A DNA stretch of 28,637 bases, from assembly GCA_964607765.1 (NCBI GenBank), contig CAZSNT010000136.1, forward strand, positions 1 to 28,637, given 5' to 3'. This DNA is from CAZSNT01 sp964607765 (lineage in GTDB: Bacteria; Verrucomicrobiota; Lentisphaeria; Oligosphaerales; JABHEG01). The position numbers and the translations under genes are program-made. A model generated the notes under the pieces. The model searched no databases, was not told where the DNA came from, and saw only the letters and a list, made by a program, of their open reading frames with translations. Each line of letters starts with the position of its first letter. Position 1 is the first letter of the stretch. Below, one piece after another: positions 1 to 6,863 of the stretch.

Positions 1-50
1 TCACGTACGGTTCTTAGGAGGGAAGGGAGCCGCGAGGCTCCTGACCTATC
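1..50 (+). mobile_element. 3' end of a group II intron (domain V remnant and domain VI)
   Basis: The first bases match the 3' strand of a bacterial group II intron domain V (CACGTACGGTTCT at 2-14). They are followed by a purine-rich linker and a domain VI-like hairpin: GGAGCC, a GCGA tetraloop, then GGCTCC at 26-41. A possible bulged branch-point A sits at about 44 in TGACC, and the intron probably ends near 48-50 (CTAT). The reverse transcriptase/maturase and the rest of the ribozyme would lie upstream of the window. The exact 3' splice site and the intron class cannot be fixed from this fragment. The call rests on resemblance to the conserved end of these introns. Confidence 0.6.
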
Positions 51-60
51 CGGTATCGGG

Positions 61-487
61 ATGAAGAAACCTGATCGCAAACTGAATCGCCTTGCGGGCT
101 ACGACTACAGCCGTGAAGGACTGTATTTCGTGACCATCTGCACGGGTGATCGGGATCGACAACCCGGTAGGGAACGGTCGTGACCGTTCCGGACCGGTCG
201 CGACCGGCCCCTACAGACGCAAATCCCTGTCAGGGCTGGTTGGTGCATTCAAGACCACGTCATCGAAGGCGATTCATCTTGCCGGGCACGAACAGTTCCG
301 CTGGCAGAAATCGTTCCACGACAGCATCGCCCGGAATGAACGTTCCCTGGCCCGTATCACGCGGTACATCCATGACAATCCCATTCAGTGGGCAACCGAT
401 TCAGAGAACCCGGAATCCATGTCCATGCACCTGACCGGTGCATCGCGGCCGCCCGAAAACGGTCGGCCCCGCTGCCCCGTCAGGTGA
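61..487 (+). pseudogene. REP-associated tyrosine transposase (RAYT, Y1/IS200-like), internally deleted
   Basis: An ATG at 61 opens a 40-codon frame (61-183) reading MKKPDRKLNRLAGYDYSREG, then LYFVTICTGDR, the usual N-terminus of REP-associated Y1 transposases. After about base 146 homology continues in a different frame, up to the stop at 485-487. There it reads LVGAFKTTSSKAIH and FRWQKSFHDSIARNERSLARITRYIHDNP, the conserved C-terminal part. The middle of the protein, including the HUH metal-binding motif, is absent. A deletion near 146-152 that also shifts the frame explains both facts. The gene cannot make an active transposase. It abuts the group II intron end, so this is a spot of repeated mobile-element insertion. 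Confidence 0.82.
167..214 (+). repeat. Pair of converging REP palindromes (BIME-like)
   Basis: Two head-to-head hairpins form a 48-bp unit that starts GTAGGG and ends CCCTAC. The left one pairs GGAACGGTC with GACCGTTCC (171-190). The right one contains the perfect palindrome CCGGTCGCGACCGG (194-207). On its own strand each starts with GTAG, the tetranucleotide that RAYT enzymes are known to recognise 5' of REP hairpins. The unit lies inside the transposase remnant and is translated in frame there as a linker, so it may be an ancestral part of that gene rather than a later insertion. Confidence 0.75.
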
Positions 488-498
488 TGGTGACGTTC

Positions 499-664
499 TG
501 TCACCAGAGCAAACCATGACCGGGCCGGAACAGGACCGGTGGACGATGATGGCGACGATTAGGGTGGACGATTGGGGAACCGGACTCCGGCATCGTGGAC
601 CGTAATCGTCGCGCGTGATCGTCAACCGAACTGAACGAACCACATATCAAACTCTCGCACCGGA
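499..664 (+). repeat. 170-bp interspersed hairpin repeat, copy 1
   Basis: First of four near-identical copies in the same orientation. It runs from TGTCACCAGAGCAAAC to ACTCTCGCACCGGA. It lacks the GATA that begins the other copies. Its core holds an imperfect inverted repeat (GACGATTA opposite TAATCGTC) around a CCGGACTCCGG tip. Only about 30 bp separate it from copy 2, so no gene fits between them. No reading frame is conserved across copies. Confidence 0.9.
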
Positions 665-694
665 CGTCGCAAGCCCGCCGCCGCACACCCCTGT

Positions 695-862
695 GATATG
701 TCACCAGAGCAAACGATGACCGGGCCGGAACAAGACCGGTGGACGATGACGGCGACGATTAGGGTGGACGATTGGGAAACCGGATTCCGGCATCGTAGAC
801 CGTAATCGTCGCGCGTAATCGTCAACCGAACTGAACGAACCACAGCAAGCTCTCGCACCGGA
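695..862 (+). repeat. 170-bp interspersed hairpin repeat, copy 2
   Basis: Second copy, starting GATATGTCACCAGAGC and ending GCTCTCGCACCGGA. It carries a few substitutions relative to copy 1, including GGAAACCGGATTCCGG at the hairpin tip. That change keeps pairing (CCGGA with TCCGG), which hints that the fold is maintained. It lies directly upstream of the toxin-antitoxin operon. It continues into GCCGTGGGCAC, which copy 3 shares but copies 1 and 4 do not. Confidence 0.9.
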
Positions 863-915
863 CGCCGTGGGCACGGCGCCGGTAGAGAGCGGCGTTCTCC
901 AGAGAAGAGGGGCTG

Positions 916-950
916 TTGACAAAAGGCACACGTGCCAGCAAGTTATCTAT
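916..950 (+). promoter_or_regulatory. Possible promoter/operator of the toxin-antitoxin operon
   Basis: TTGACA at 916-921 is a consensus -35 hexamer. It is followed by an inverted repeat, GGCAC-AC-GTGCC (925-936), and an AT-rich TTATCTATAT just before the toxin ATG. Spacing from TTGACA to TATCTA is about 22 bp, longer than the usual 17, so the -10 is uncertain. Ribbon-helix-helix antitoxins commonly repress their own operon by binding such inverted repeats, so an autoregulatory operator is a reasonable inference. Confidence 0.4.
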
Positions 951-1220
951 ATGAGTAGATTTGACTGGAGCGATGAGAAGAACGCCCTGCTTGAAACCAC
1001 ACGAGGCGTGTCTTTTGAGGACGTTCTGGTATGTATCCAGAACGGAGATGTGCTGGATGTTGTCCGGCATCCCAATCGTGAGCGATACCCAGGACAGAAC
1101 ATGATTGTCCTCAATATGGATGCCTATGTATGGCTCGTTCCGTATGTGAAACAGAAGGGCGTCAGGTTCCTGAAGACTATCATTCCCAGTCGCAAGGCAA
1201 CTCGGGAGTACCTACCATGA
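951..1220 (+). CDS. brnT: BrnT-like type II toxin
   Basis: An 89-residue protein beginning MSRFDWSDEKN. It fits the BrnT/RelE-like toxin fold: a short N-terminal strand and helix, the GVSFEDV segment typical of BrnT, then β-strands ending in the conserved FLKTIIPSRKATREYL (BrnT proteins end near IISARKAT). BrnT toxins are ribonucleases that inhibit translation and are neutralised by a partner encoded just downstream. The ATG at 951 was chosen because family homology starts there; there is no clear Shine-Dalgarno sequence. The stop overlaps the antitoxin start by four bases (ATGA at 1217-1220). Base composition looks less GC-rich than the rest of the window, which suggests acquisition. Toxic activity is inferred from family resemblance. 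Confidence 0.75.
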   Translation: MSRFDWSDEKNALLETTRGVSFEDVLVCIQNGDVLDVVRHPNRERYPGQNMIVLNMDAYVWLVPYVKQKGVRFLKTIIPSRKATREYLP

Positions 1221-1510
1221 GAAAACGGAAGATGGAATTCGATCAAGAAGAACTGCAGATCCTGCAAGATTTTGAGCGCGGTGAGTTCCAGAGCATCCGC
1301 GATTTCCAAGAAGAGAAGAAGGAACTTGAGGAAGCCGCAGGCAACACTCTGCAGAAGGACAGGCGGATCAACATCCGTATCTCCTCACGTGATCTGGAGC
1401 GCCTCCAAATGCGCGCGGCGCGCGAGGGAATCCCGTATCAGACATACATTGCCAGCTCGCTCCACAAGCTTGTGTCGGGACGCCTGACAGAAGCGGGGGT
1501 AACAAAGTAG
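1217..1510 (+). CDS. brnA: BrnA/CopG-like ribbon-helix-helix antitoxin
   Basis: A 97-residue protein rich in Glu and Lys over its first 55 residues (QEELQILQDFERGEF, EEKKELEEA). The C-terminal half is a ribbon-helix-helix domain: strand RINIRISS, then helices around SRDLERLQMRAAREG and PYQTYIASSLHKLVSG. Such antitoxins bind the toxin through one half and operator DNA through the other. The start overlaps the toxin stop (ATGA), so the two genes are translationally coupled. Toxin-first order is typical of brnTA. The inverted repeat at 925-936 is a candidate target. A hairpin repeat (copy 3) begins 57 bp downstream. Confidence 0.77.
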   Translation: MRKRKMEFDQEELQILQDFERGEFQSIRDFQEEKKELEEAAGNTLQKDRRINIRISSRDLERLQMRAAREGIPYQTYIASSLHKLVSGRLTEAGVTK

Positions 1511-1566
1511 TGCTGCTGATGCAGCGTCCGCCGCTCCGCTCCGGGTGCCGCACAGCAAACCACCAC

Positions 1567-1737
1567 GATATGTCACCAGAGCAAACCATGACCGGGCCGG
1601 AACAGGACCGGTGGACGATCACGCGCGACGATTAGGGTGGACGATTGGGGAACCGGACTCCGGCATCGTGGACCGTAATCGTCGCGCGTAATCGTCAACC
1701 GAACTGAACAAACCACATATCAAGCTCTCGCACCGGA
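1567..1737 (+). repeat. 170-bp interspersed hairpin repeat, copy 3 (most complete hairpin)
   Basis: This copy runs GATATGTCACC to TCGCACCGGA. Its arms 1610-1645 and 1665-1700 pair over 36 nt with about five or six mismatches; the sub-arms ACGCGCGACGATTA and TAATCGTCGCGCGT are fully complementary. The tip contains CCGGA-C-TCCGG. GATATGT at the left end is matched by ACATATC near the right end (1715-1721), a possible short terminal inverted repeat. The copy sits between the antitoxin gene and the lipoprotein gene. Confidence 0.9.
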
Positions 1738-1784
1738 CGCCGTGGGCACTACGCTGGTGGGGCATTGGAGTCAGGACGGCAAAC

Positions 1785-2225
1785 ATGAGAGAGTTCGCGA
1801 CTATCACGGTTCTTGTCGGTCTGCTTGGCGGCTGTGCGGCGGCATACGGCAGCGATACCGCGCAACTGCAAGTGCCAGCGAAATGGCAGCCGTCGCATGC
1901 ACAGAACGGCACAAGCGTAACAGCGATTGTCCGGGTCTTTGGGCTGGTCGAGAAGCCGTACCCGGACCCCAAGACAAAGTCACCCGTCTTTCAGAGCAAG
2001 GGCCGAATTCTCAGGCCAGACCCGACAAGCGGCGAACTTGTTTCTTCCGGTCTCTGGGCGTATCTGCTTTCCTCGTCCCCGCTTGGCAAGGATTCAATCT
2101 TCAGGGTCACGGGGAGCCTCTCAGTTTCCGAGTCTCAGGTCAAGGGTGGTGCATATCCTGCGACGATACGTGTCAGCGGTAGTAAGAGAATACGCTCCAA
2201 CAAGAGCTCGGAGCCGACTCCGTGA
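1785..2225 (+). CDS. Small predicted lipoprotein of unknown function
   Basis: A 146-residue protein starting MREFATITVLVGLLGGC. The hydrophobic stretch ends in a lipobox (LGGC, Cys17), so export and lipid attachment are likely. The mature part has no recognised domain. It contains predicted β-rich segments such as SVTAIVRVFGLVEKPY and SIFRVTGSLSVSESQ. The protein ends NKSSEPTP, and its last codons and stop (2223-2225) lie inside the attC-like hairpin at 2195-2271, as is common for genes in integron cassettes. It has no neighbour with which it forms an operon. The function is unknown; the reading frame is supported by the lipobox and the length. Confidence 0.6.
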   Translation: MREFATITVLVGLLGGCAAAYGSDTAQLQVPAKWQPSHAQNGTSVTAIVRVFGLVEKPYPDPKTKSPVFQSKGRILRPDPTSGELVSSGLWAYLLSSSPLGKDSIFRVTGSLSVSESQVKGGAYPATIRVSGSKRIRSNKSSEPTP

Positions 2226-2271
2226 CGGCCGCGGACGGCCTTCACGGAGCGGCTCAAGCTCGCCGTTCCAG
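2195..2271 (+). repeat. attC-like imperfect hairpin at the 3' end of the lipoprotein gene
   Basis: The arms 2204-2231 and 2236-2261 pair almost completely: GAGCT, GAGCCG, CTCCGTGA and GGCCG on the left match the right arm. There is one extrahelical A at 2217, one mismatch at 2226/2241 and an asymmetric spot at 2209-2210. The hairpin is flanked by AAC (2199-2201) and GTT (2265-2267), with short unpaired spacers between these and the stem. This is the general plan of integron attC sites (R''-AAC, stem with extrahelical bases, GTT-R'). However, the R' bases after GTT (CCAG) do not fit the GTTRRRY consensus, and no integrase gene is in the window. Confidence 0.45.
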
Positions 2272-2679
2272 GAGTGAGGATGATCGGGCAGATCGGGTTC
2301 CGGAAATCGAGTACGATCGCGAGTACGATCACGAGGACGATGGAGAAACCCCGGAACCCCCTTCGGGAACAATGGCCTTGCTGCGGACCTCGCAGGACTC
2401 GCCCGCTGAGGCAGCGGCATGCACACGGAATGGATGATCGGGCATCAACCGTGGGGTGCCGAAGGCGATTGGTCTGAGTTCCGACTTCAGTCGGCAGTCG
2501 GGAAGGCGGTTCACCGCCGTGGGGCCGTCGGCCTGGCACACGGGGTCGCATGGCAAGGTGGCATACGACGCTGAAGCGTCTTGCCGGCTTCCGCGTGAAC
2601 GCGGGACTCAGACGAAGACAGGAAAGGCATACCAAGTTGCTTCTGGCGGATCCCGCACGGCGGGGCCGCAGAGCATGGC
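2272..2679. other. Non-coding stretch with tandem 12-mers and three small palindromes
   Basis: No convincing gene was found over about 400 bp. At 2309-2344 there are three degenerate 12-bp units of the form GAGTACGATCNC. A cluster of hairpins follows: CCGACTTCAGTCGG (2481-2494), GGCGGTTCACCGCC (2505-2518) and GACGCTGAAGCGTC (2567-2580). The first and third have TTCA/GA loops like the REP at 19548-19573, so they may be decayed REP elements. Short open frames here have no recognisable motif and no ribosome site. Confidence 0.5.
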
Positions 2680-2845
2680 GATATGTCACCAGAGCAAACG
2701 ATGACCGGGCCGGAACAGGACCGGTGGACGATGACGGCGACGATTAGGGTGGACGATTGGGGAACCGGACTCCGGCATCGTAGACCGTAATCGTCGCGCG
2801 TGATCGTCAACCGAACTGAACGAGCCACAGCAAGCTCTCGCACCG
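2680..2845 (+). repeat. 170-bp interspersed hairpin repeat, copy 4
   Basis: Last copy, GATATGTCACCAGAGC to CTCTCGCACCGA. It is closest to copy 2 at the right end (AGCAAGCTCTCGC) and to copy 1 beyond the edge (CGCAAGCCC). The hairpin core with GACGATTA/TAATCGTC is intact. From 2846 to 3079 no gene, terminator or further repeat copy was identified, apart from a short run of CCGAACGCCGAACACC near 2922-2937, which resembles the heptamer array at 6888. Confidence 0.9.
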
Positions 2846-3079
2846 ATGCACCGCAAGCCCGGCGCCGGTGACCGACACGTTCGCAGACAGATGACCAGGA
2901 GATGACCGAACCCGGAAACGCCGAACGCCGAACACCGGAGGGGATTTGGACGAGAACCAGCCCTTGCGGCGGACTTCGCTACGCTCGCTTGCAGAAGGGC
3001 ACCGGCCCGAATGGCCTGGCAAGCGACTGTGGAATGCCAGGTGGCCCACGGTACGAGGGCCGAGTCGGTTCCGGGGCGC

Positions 3080-5524
3080 CTACTGCGGCCGGGTGGCGCC
3101 AGCGCCGCACAGGGGCAGAAGCCCTGCCGCGCTGGGCGTGTAGTTGAACACGGTGAAGCCGCCTGTGCCATGCTTCCGCGTGATGTTGATTTGTTCGATC
3201 AGCTTGACCACGTCGCTCGTGTTCGGCCAGCAGGACAGGCCGATGCCCGGGTAGCACGGGACGAGTCCGGCGAGTTTCCCCTGTTGCTCGACCCAACGGC
3301 CGAACTGCGCGTTGTCCGGGGTGTAGTCCATGGGACAGACAAAGCTCAGATAGCCCTTGTCGCACCACAGTTTCCAGTCCTGGCCTACATTGTCGCGGTC
3401 GGTGACGTAGTTGCGGAACACTGCGCCCGAGATTTTCACGGCGGGTCGGACGCGGCGCGCCTGCAGGGCGACGGCCGCGACGACTTTGGTGATGTTGGCC
3501 TGACGGAAATCGAGCCACTCTCTTTCCAGGGCGCCCGAGCGCCCGGCGTCGGCAGGCCAGTCCCGGACCTTGCGGCCGAGGGCTTTCTCGAAGCGTTCAC
3601 GACAGCCTGGGCAGAAGCAGTAGCTGCGGCCGGGGTAGCGGATGTAGTCGAAGTGGATGCCGTGCACGTCGTACTTGCGCGCGACTTCGACCATGGCGTC
3701 GATTTCGAGCTGCTGATTCTCCGGGTGCGACGGACAGAGCCACGGCTCGTCCGCCTTGCCGTCGAAGGAGACCTGCGTGCGACCGGCAGCTTTCATGCGT
3801 GCGACGAAGGACTTCGGCGCGCGTCCGGACATGTTCCAGTTGACCTTCCACACGTGACACTCCACGCCGTACTTGCGGCAGGCGGCGAGGCACAGCTCGA
3901 TCTGATCGCCGCGTTCGGCCACGCTGTCGTGCGTGGGCAGCACGTCGCTATCGTAGTAGGCCACGCCGCCCCAGAGCATGTTGGGCAGAATCGCGGTGAA
4001 ACCGTTGTCTGCCAGTGTCTTGATGGCCTCGTCCCAGTCCATGCCGTCGACGCCGAACGCGCTGTGGCACCAGAACAAGCGCTGTTCGTTCCGCAGCGGT
4101 TTCTGGGCCTGGCACCAGGCGCGCAGCAGGGCTTGATGCGACTGTTGTGCGGCGGCGATTGCCTCGCCAAACGCTCTGCGGCGCAGAAGCGCGCCGGCTG
4201 AGTTGCGTGCCGTGCGCGCGGCAGCGAGGTCGCGACCCGGGCCCGGCGCGCGCCCTGTCAGCTTCGTGATGTGGCGGGCAGCGTCCGCGTAGCCGGTGTA
4301 TGGACCGAACACACCGATGCGTGCGATTGCGGACTCCGCGGAACGCTGCCAGAGCTCGGGCAGGAAGCGCCCGATCATGGCGAGTATCATCGTGCGTTTG
4401 GCGGGCCACCCGTCATCGAGCAGGACGTGGCTCACGTGGATGCCGCTGTCCGAGGCGACAATCGCGGGGTGCCCCGTGCCGCTGCCGTCCGCCGTGTGCC
4501 AGACGGCGGCCACGTCGCTCTTGCCCGGCACCGGTTTGACGGTTGTGATGTTCCAGGAGCGCTGAGGAATTCGGTCCGGGAGCCCTGTCAGGATGCCGGG
4601 CACCGCGTGCATCGCGTGCAGCGGTTTGTCCGGGCCAGGTCGGATCCAGTCGCCCGGTTCCATGCCGATGGCGCGGATGAGCTCGGACGGCAGCGAGTAG
4701 AACGCGATCAGTTTCCCGCCGTCCTCGACAAAGCCGGTGAGATCGGCCACCAGTTGCTCCGGCATTCCCGGGTTGTGCGGGAGGATGGCGACCTTCTTGC
4801 CGCGCAACCGTTCCGGCGTGACATCGACGTCGGACATCAGCAGATAGGGCAGCTCCTGCTGCTTGAGCGCCGTGGCCACTGTCTCGGCAAACTGCTGTAC
4901 GGACTTGGCTTCGGCAGGGCGGCTTGCGGCGGCGGAGTCGCCGCGGACGATGACGATCGGGGCGTCGGCGCCGAGCAGGCCGATGTTGGCCAGCGCACAC
5001 TGCGTGTTCTTGTTCTGACCGCGCCACGCGGAGAAGCGGATCGTGCGGATCTTGCCCCAGCCTGCGGGCGTGCCTTCGATATGGGCCGACTCTTTCGGGA
5101 TGGTGATGTGCTGCCACTGCCCCTCGTGCTGCGGCGCCACGCGCATGGCATACCACCCGTCGCCGCTCTGACAGTAGAGGCTGAAATAGGAGACGGGACC
5201 GGCGTCCTGGACGTAGAAGTGGAACTGGAGGCCGTTGCAGGTTGTCAGATCCAGGTCAACGGCCACATCCCAGCTCGCCCTCTCGATGTCCGTGCCGTCG
5301 AAATTGACCGGCAACAGCACGGCGCGCGGTCCGTGGGGATTGAGCACCAACGCCTGCTTGCTCCCTCCCATGGGTTGCCACGCACTGTGAAGGTCCTGTT
5401 CGTCGCGGCCTTCCAGAACACCGATGCCAGGCCAGTCCGCCTTCGGTGGGATCGGCATCTGCGCGGTTGCCGGCAACAGGCAGACGAGGACCAGCAGGGG
5501 CAGCGTGACAGTGGCGCGGTTCAT
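3080..5524 (-). CDS. Secreted GHL10/family-10-like glycoside hydrolase with N-terminal accessory domains
   Basis: An 814-residue exported protein. The ATG at 5524 follows AGGAG at good spacing and starts a signal peptide (MNRATVTLPLLVLVCLLPATAQ). Longer upstream starts would place about 40 basic residues before that signal. Residues about 25-185 form a β-rich, carbohydrate-binding-like region (SWDVAVDLDL, GYF-like strands, WGKIRTIRFSAW). Residues about 205-320 resemble a ThuA/class I glutamine-amidotransferase-like domain (KKVAILPHNPGMPEQL, FVEDGGKLIAFYS). Residues about 485-800 resemble the GHL10/DUF187 TIM-barrel family, with the hallmark GIHFDYIRYPG (Asp626) followed by a Cys-containing segment, CFCPGCRERF. 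It is probably a polysaccharide-degrading enzyme of the periplasm or cell surface. The substrate is unknown. It is transcribed alone, away from the next gene. Confidence 0.75.
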   Translation of the reverse strand: MNRATVTLPLLVLVCLLPATAQMPIPPKADWPGIGVLEGRDEQDLHSAWQPMGGSKQALVLNPHGPRAVLLPVNFDGTDIERASWDVAVDLDLTTCNGLQFHFYVQDAGPVSYFSLYCQSGDGWYAMRVAPQHEGQWQHITIPKESAHIEGTPAGWGKIRTIRFSAWRGQNKNTQCALANIGLLGADAPIVIVRGDSAAASRPAEAKSVQQFAETVATALKQQELPYLLMSDVDVTPERLRGKKVAILPHNPGMPEQLVADLTGFVEDGGKLIAFYSLPSELIRAIGMEPGDWIRPGPDKPLHAMHAVPGILTGLPDRIPQRSWNITTVKPVPGKSDVAAVWHTADGSGTGHPAIVASDSGIHVSHVLLDDGWPAKRTMILAMIGRFLPELWQRSAESAIARIGVFGPYTGYADAARHITKLTGRAPGPGRDLAAARTARNSAGALLRRRAFGEAIAAAQQSHQALLRAWCQAQKPLRNEQRLFWCHSAFGVDGMDWDEAIKTLADNGFTAILPNMLWGGVAYYDSDVLPTHDSVAERGDQIELCLAACRKYGVECHVWKVNWNMSGRAPKSFVARMKAAGRTQVSFDGKADEPWLCPSHPENQQLEIDAMVEVARKYDVHGIHFDYIRYPGRSYCFCPGCRERFEKALGRKVRDWPADAGRSGALEREWLDFRQANITKVVAAVALQARRVRPAVKISGAVFRNYVTDRDNVGQDWKLWCDKGYLSFVCPMDYTPDNAQFGRWVEQQGKLAGLVPCYPGIGLSCWPNTSDVVKLIEQINITRKHGTGGFTVFNYTPSAAGLLPLCGAGATRPQ

Positions 5525-5783
5525 GATTGTCTCCTTGGCAGTGTGCGCTGGAGGGAGCATACTTCCTGGCGGCGTACAGCGCAAACGCGCGAGCCGCCGC
5601 TCCTCCTCCCGACCGCAGGGAGGCATACGTCGTATACGACCCATACGACCTACGCCGCTGGCGGGTGTAACGCTGGTTCGTTGATTCAGGGTTCGGTTTG
5701 GCGCCGCGGCGTTGCCGGGTATTTTACAGGTTCAATGCTGTGACGGCGTTTCCTGTGGTGCGAGATCAGCGGAGTGTGTTTAC
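5525..5783. promoter_or_regulatory. Divergent intergenic region with short tandem repeats
   Basis: This 259-bp gap separates the minus-strand hydrolase from the plus-strand FMN-binding lipoprotein, so both promoters should lie here. No clear -35/-10 pair was found. At about 5624-5655 there are degenerate ATACGACC-type units (CATACGT, GTATACGACC, CATACGACC, TACGCC), one of several low-complexity arrays near gene edges in this window. Confidence 0.4.
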
Positions 5784-6860
5784 GTGGCTGGAGGATGGCG
5801 TCAATTCCTGCTCCCTTGTGTTGCCGTGCTGACCGCGTGCGTGAGCTCGGCGCAGCGTACGTCGCTGTCCGATCTGGCGCAGGAAGCGGAATTCCCCGCT
5901 TGGGCCAAACCGGCTGTGGCGCAGCCCGAACCGGGCAAACCGTGGCAGGTGATGGGCGACAGCCGTGAGAGCACGGCCGAGATGCGCCGCAGCGTGAGGC
6001 GTCTGCGCTACGTGGTGACGCACTACGCCCGATCCAGCGATTACCCGCTCTACCTCATGCGATTGTCCCAGCACCTGGTCGACCTGGAGATGAATCGGTT
6101 GTCCTACCAGCACCTCGTGACGCTTCGGGATCTGCCGGCAGACACGCTGCACAACAGCGCTCTTTACAGCTTCCCCACGCTGGATTCAGTGAAGGACGAA
6201 GGGCGTTTTCTGCTGGCTCGACTTCTGGCGCGCAACGGGTTGCGTGACGAGGCGTTGGCCGAGCTGGGGCGCCGCCCGATCCGGCACGGCTATGACGCGG
6301 TGCGAGCGGCGGAGATTCATGCGATGCTGGGCCGGAGCAAAGAGGCGCGACTGACGCTGAAGCACGCCCGCGGTGACGGACACCCCGAGGCCCGCCATTC
6401 GAACGCCTTCATCAGGTTGCGCGCCATGCTCATTGCCCGTGTGCTGGGCGAAGACGATCTGGCGTTGTCGATTGCCCAACCCATTCTGAGCAAGGGCGAG
6501 CGCTGGCAGAAACGCGCGCAGTGGCGCGCGTCGTGGCGTATCATGAAACAGGTCTCGGTTAATATCGCCCGGGGCAGGGTGCCTGCGGGCGCCGCGTTGT
6601 CAGCCGGCACGGTTGAAGGTGAGTGTCGCGGGTTCATCGGCCCGATCGTTGTGTCCGTGCGTGCGAAGCCCGGCGCGATTGAGAAGGTCAGCGTGATCCA
6701 GCAGCACGAGGACCGGCCCTGGTCCGCGCTGGATGCGATACCGTACCGGATCGGCAAGCGCGGCGACTTGCAGGTGGACGCTGTGAGCCATGCCACGGTC
6801 ACGACGTGTGCGATCATGGCAGCAGTCGATGACGCGTTGCTGAGCAGCGTAGAGCGCTGA
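5784..6860 (+). CDS. Lipoprotein with helical-repeat region and C-terminal FMN-binding domain
   Basis: A 358-residue protein. The GTG at 5784 was chosen because GGAG (5771-5774) precedes it and a signal sequence starts directly (AGGWRQFLLPCVAVLTAC). LTAC is a possible lipobox. Residues about 60-280 are α-helical, TPR-like (RFLLARLLARNGLRDEALAELG, AEIHAMLGRSKEARLTLKHA). The last ~90 residues match the FMN-binding domain of NqrC/RnfG proteins (GFIGPIVVSVRAKPGAIEKVSVIQQHED), ending with DAVSHATVTT (Asp332-Thr341). In the family this motif is normally D..S/TGAT.T, and ApbE attaches FMN to its Thr/Ser; here the Gly is His336. A role in extracytoplasmic electron transfer is inferred. No apbE is nearby. 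Confidence 0.72.
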   Translation: MAGGWRQFLLPCVAVLTACVSSAQRTSLSDLAQEAEFPAWAKPAVAQPEPGKPWQVMGDSRESTAEMRRSVRRLRYVVTHYARSSDYPLYLMRLSQHLVDLEMNRLSYQHLVTLRDLPADTLHNSALYSFPTLDSVKDEGRFLLARLLARNGLRDEALAELGRRPIRHGYDAVRAAEIHAMLGRSKEARLTLKHARGDGHPEARHSNAFIRLRAMLIARVLGEDDLALSIAQPILSKGERWQKRAQWRASWRIMKQVSVNIARGRVPAGAALSAGTVEGECRGFIGPIVVSVRAKPGAIEKVSVIQQHEDRPWSALDAIPYRIGKRGDLQVDAVSHATVTTCAIMAAVDDALLSSVER

Positions 6861-6863
6861 TCT

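Noticed and set aside
1500..1566. Second attC-like hairpin after the antitoxin gene
   Set aside because: Only a few short paired blocks with a 4-nt bulge; there is no GTT box on the right.
499..1737. The 170-bp repeats as integron attC sites
   Set aside because: They lack AAC/GTT boxes flanking the stem, and conserved sequence extends well outside the hairpin; only the site at 2195-2271 has attC-like form.
2456..2704. Short plus-strand open frame before repeat copy 4
   Set aside because: It runs into the repeat, contains two of the palindromes, and has no ribosome site or known motif.
3011..5743. Two long plus-strand frames (3011-4201 and 4271-5743) opposite the secreted hydrolase
   Set aside because: The minus-strand gene has a signal peptide, ribosome site and conserved motifs; the plus-strand translations are low-complexity and Arg/Ala/Val-rich.
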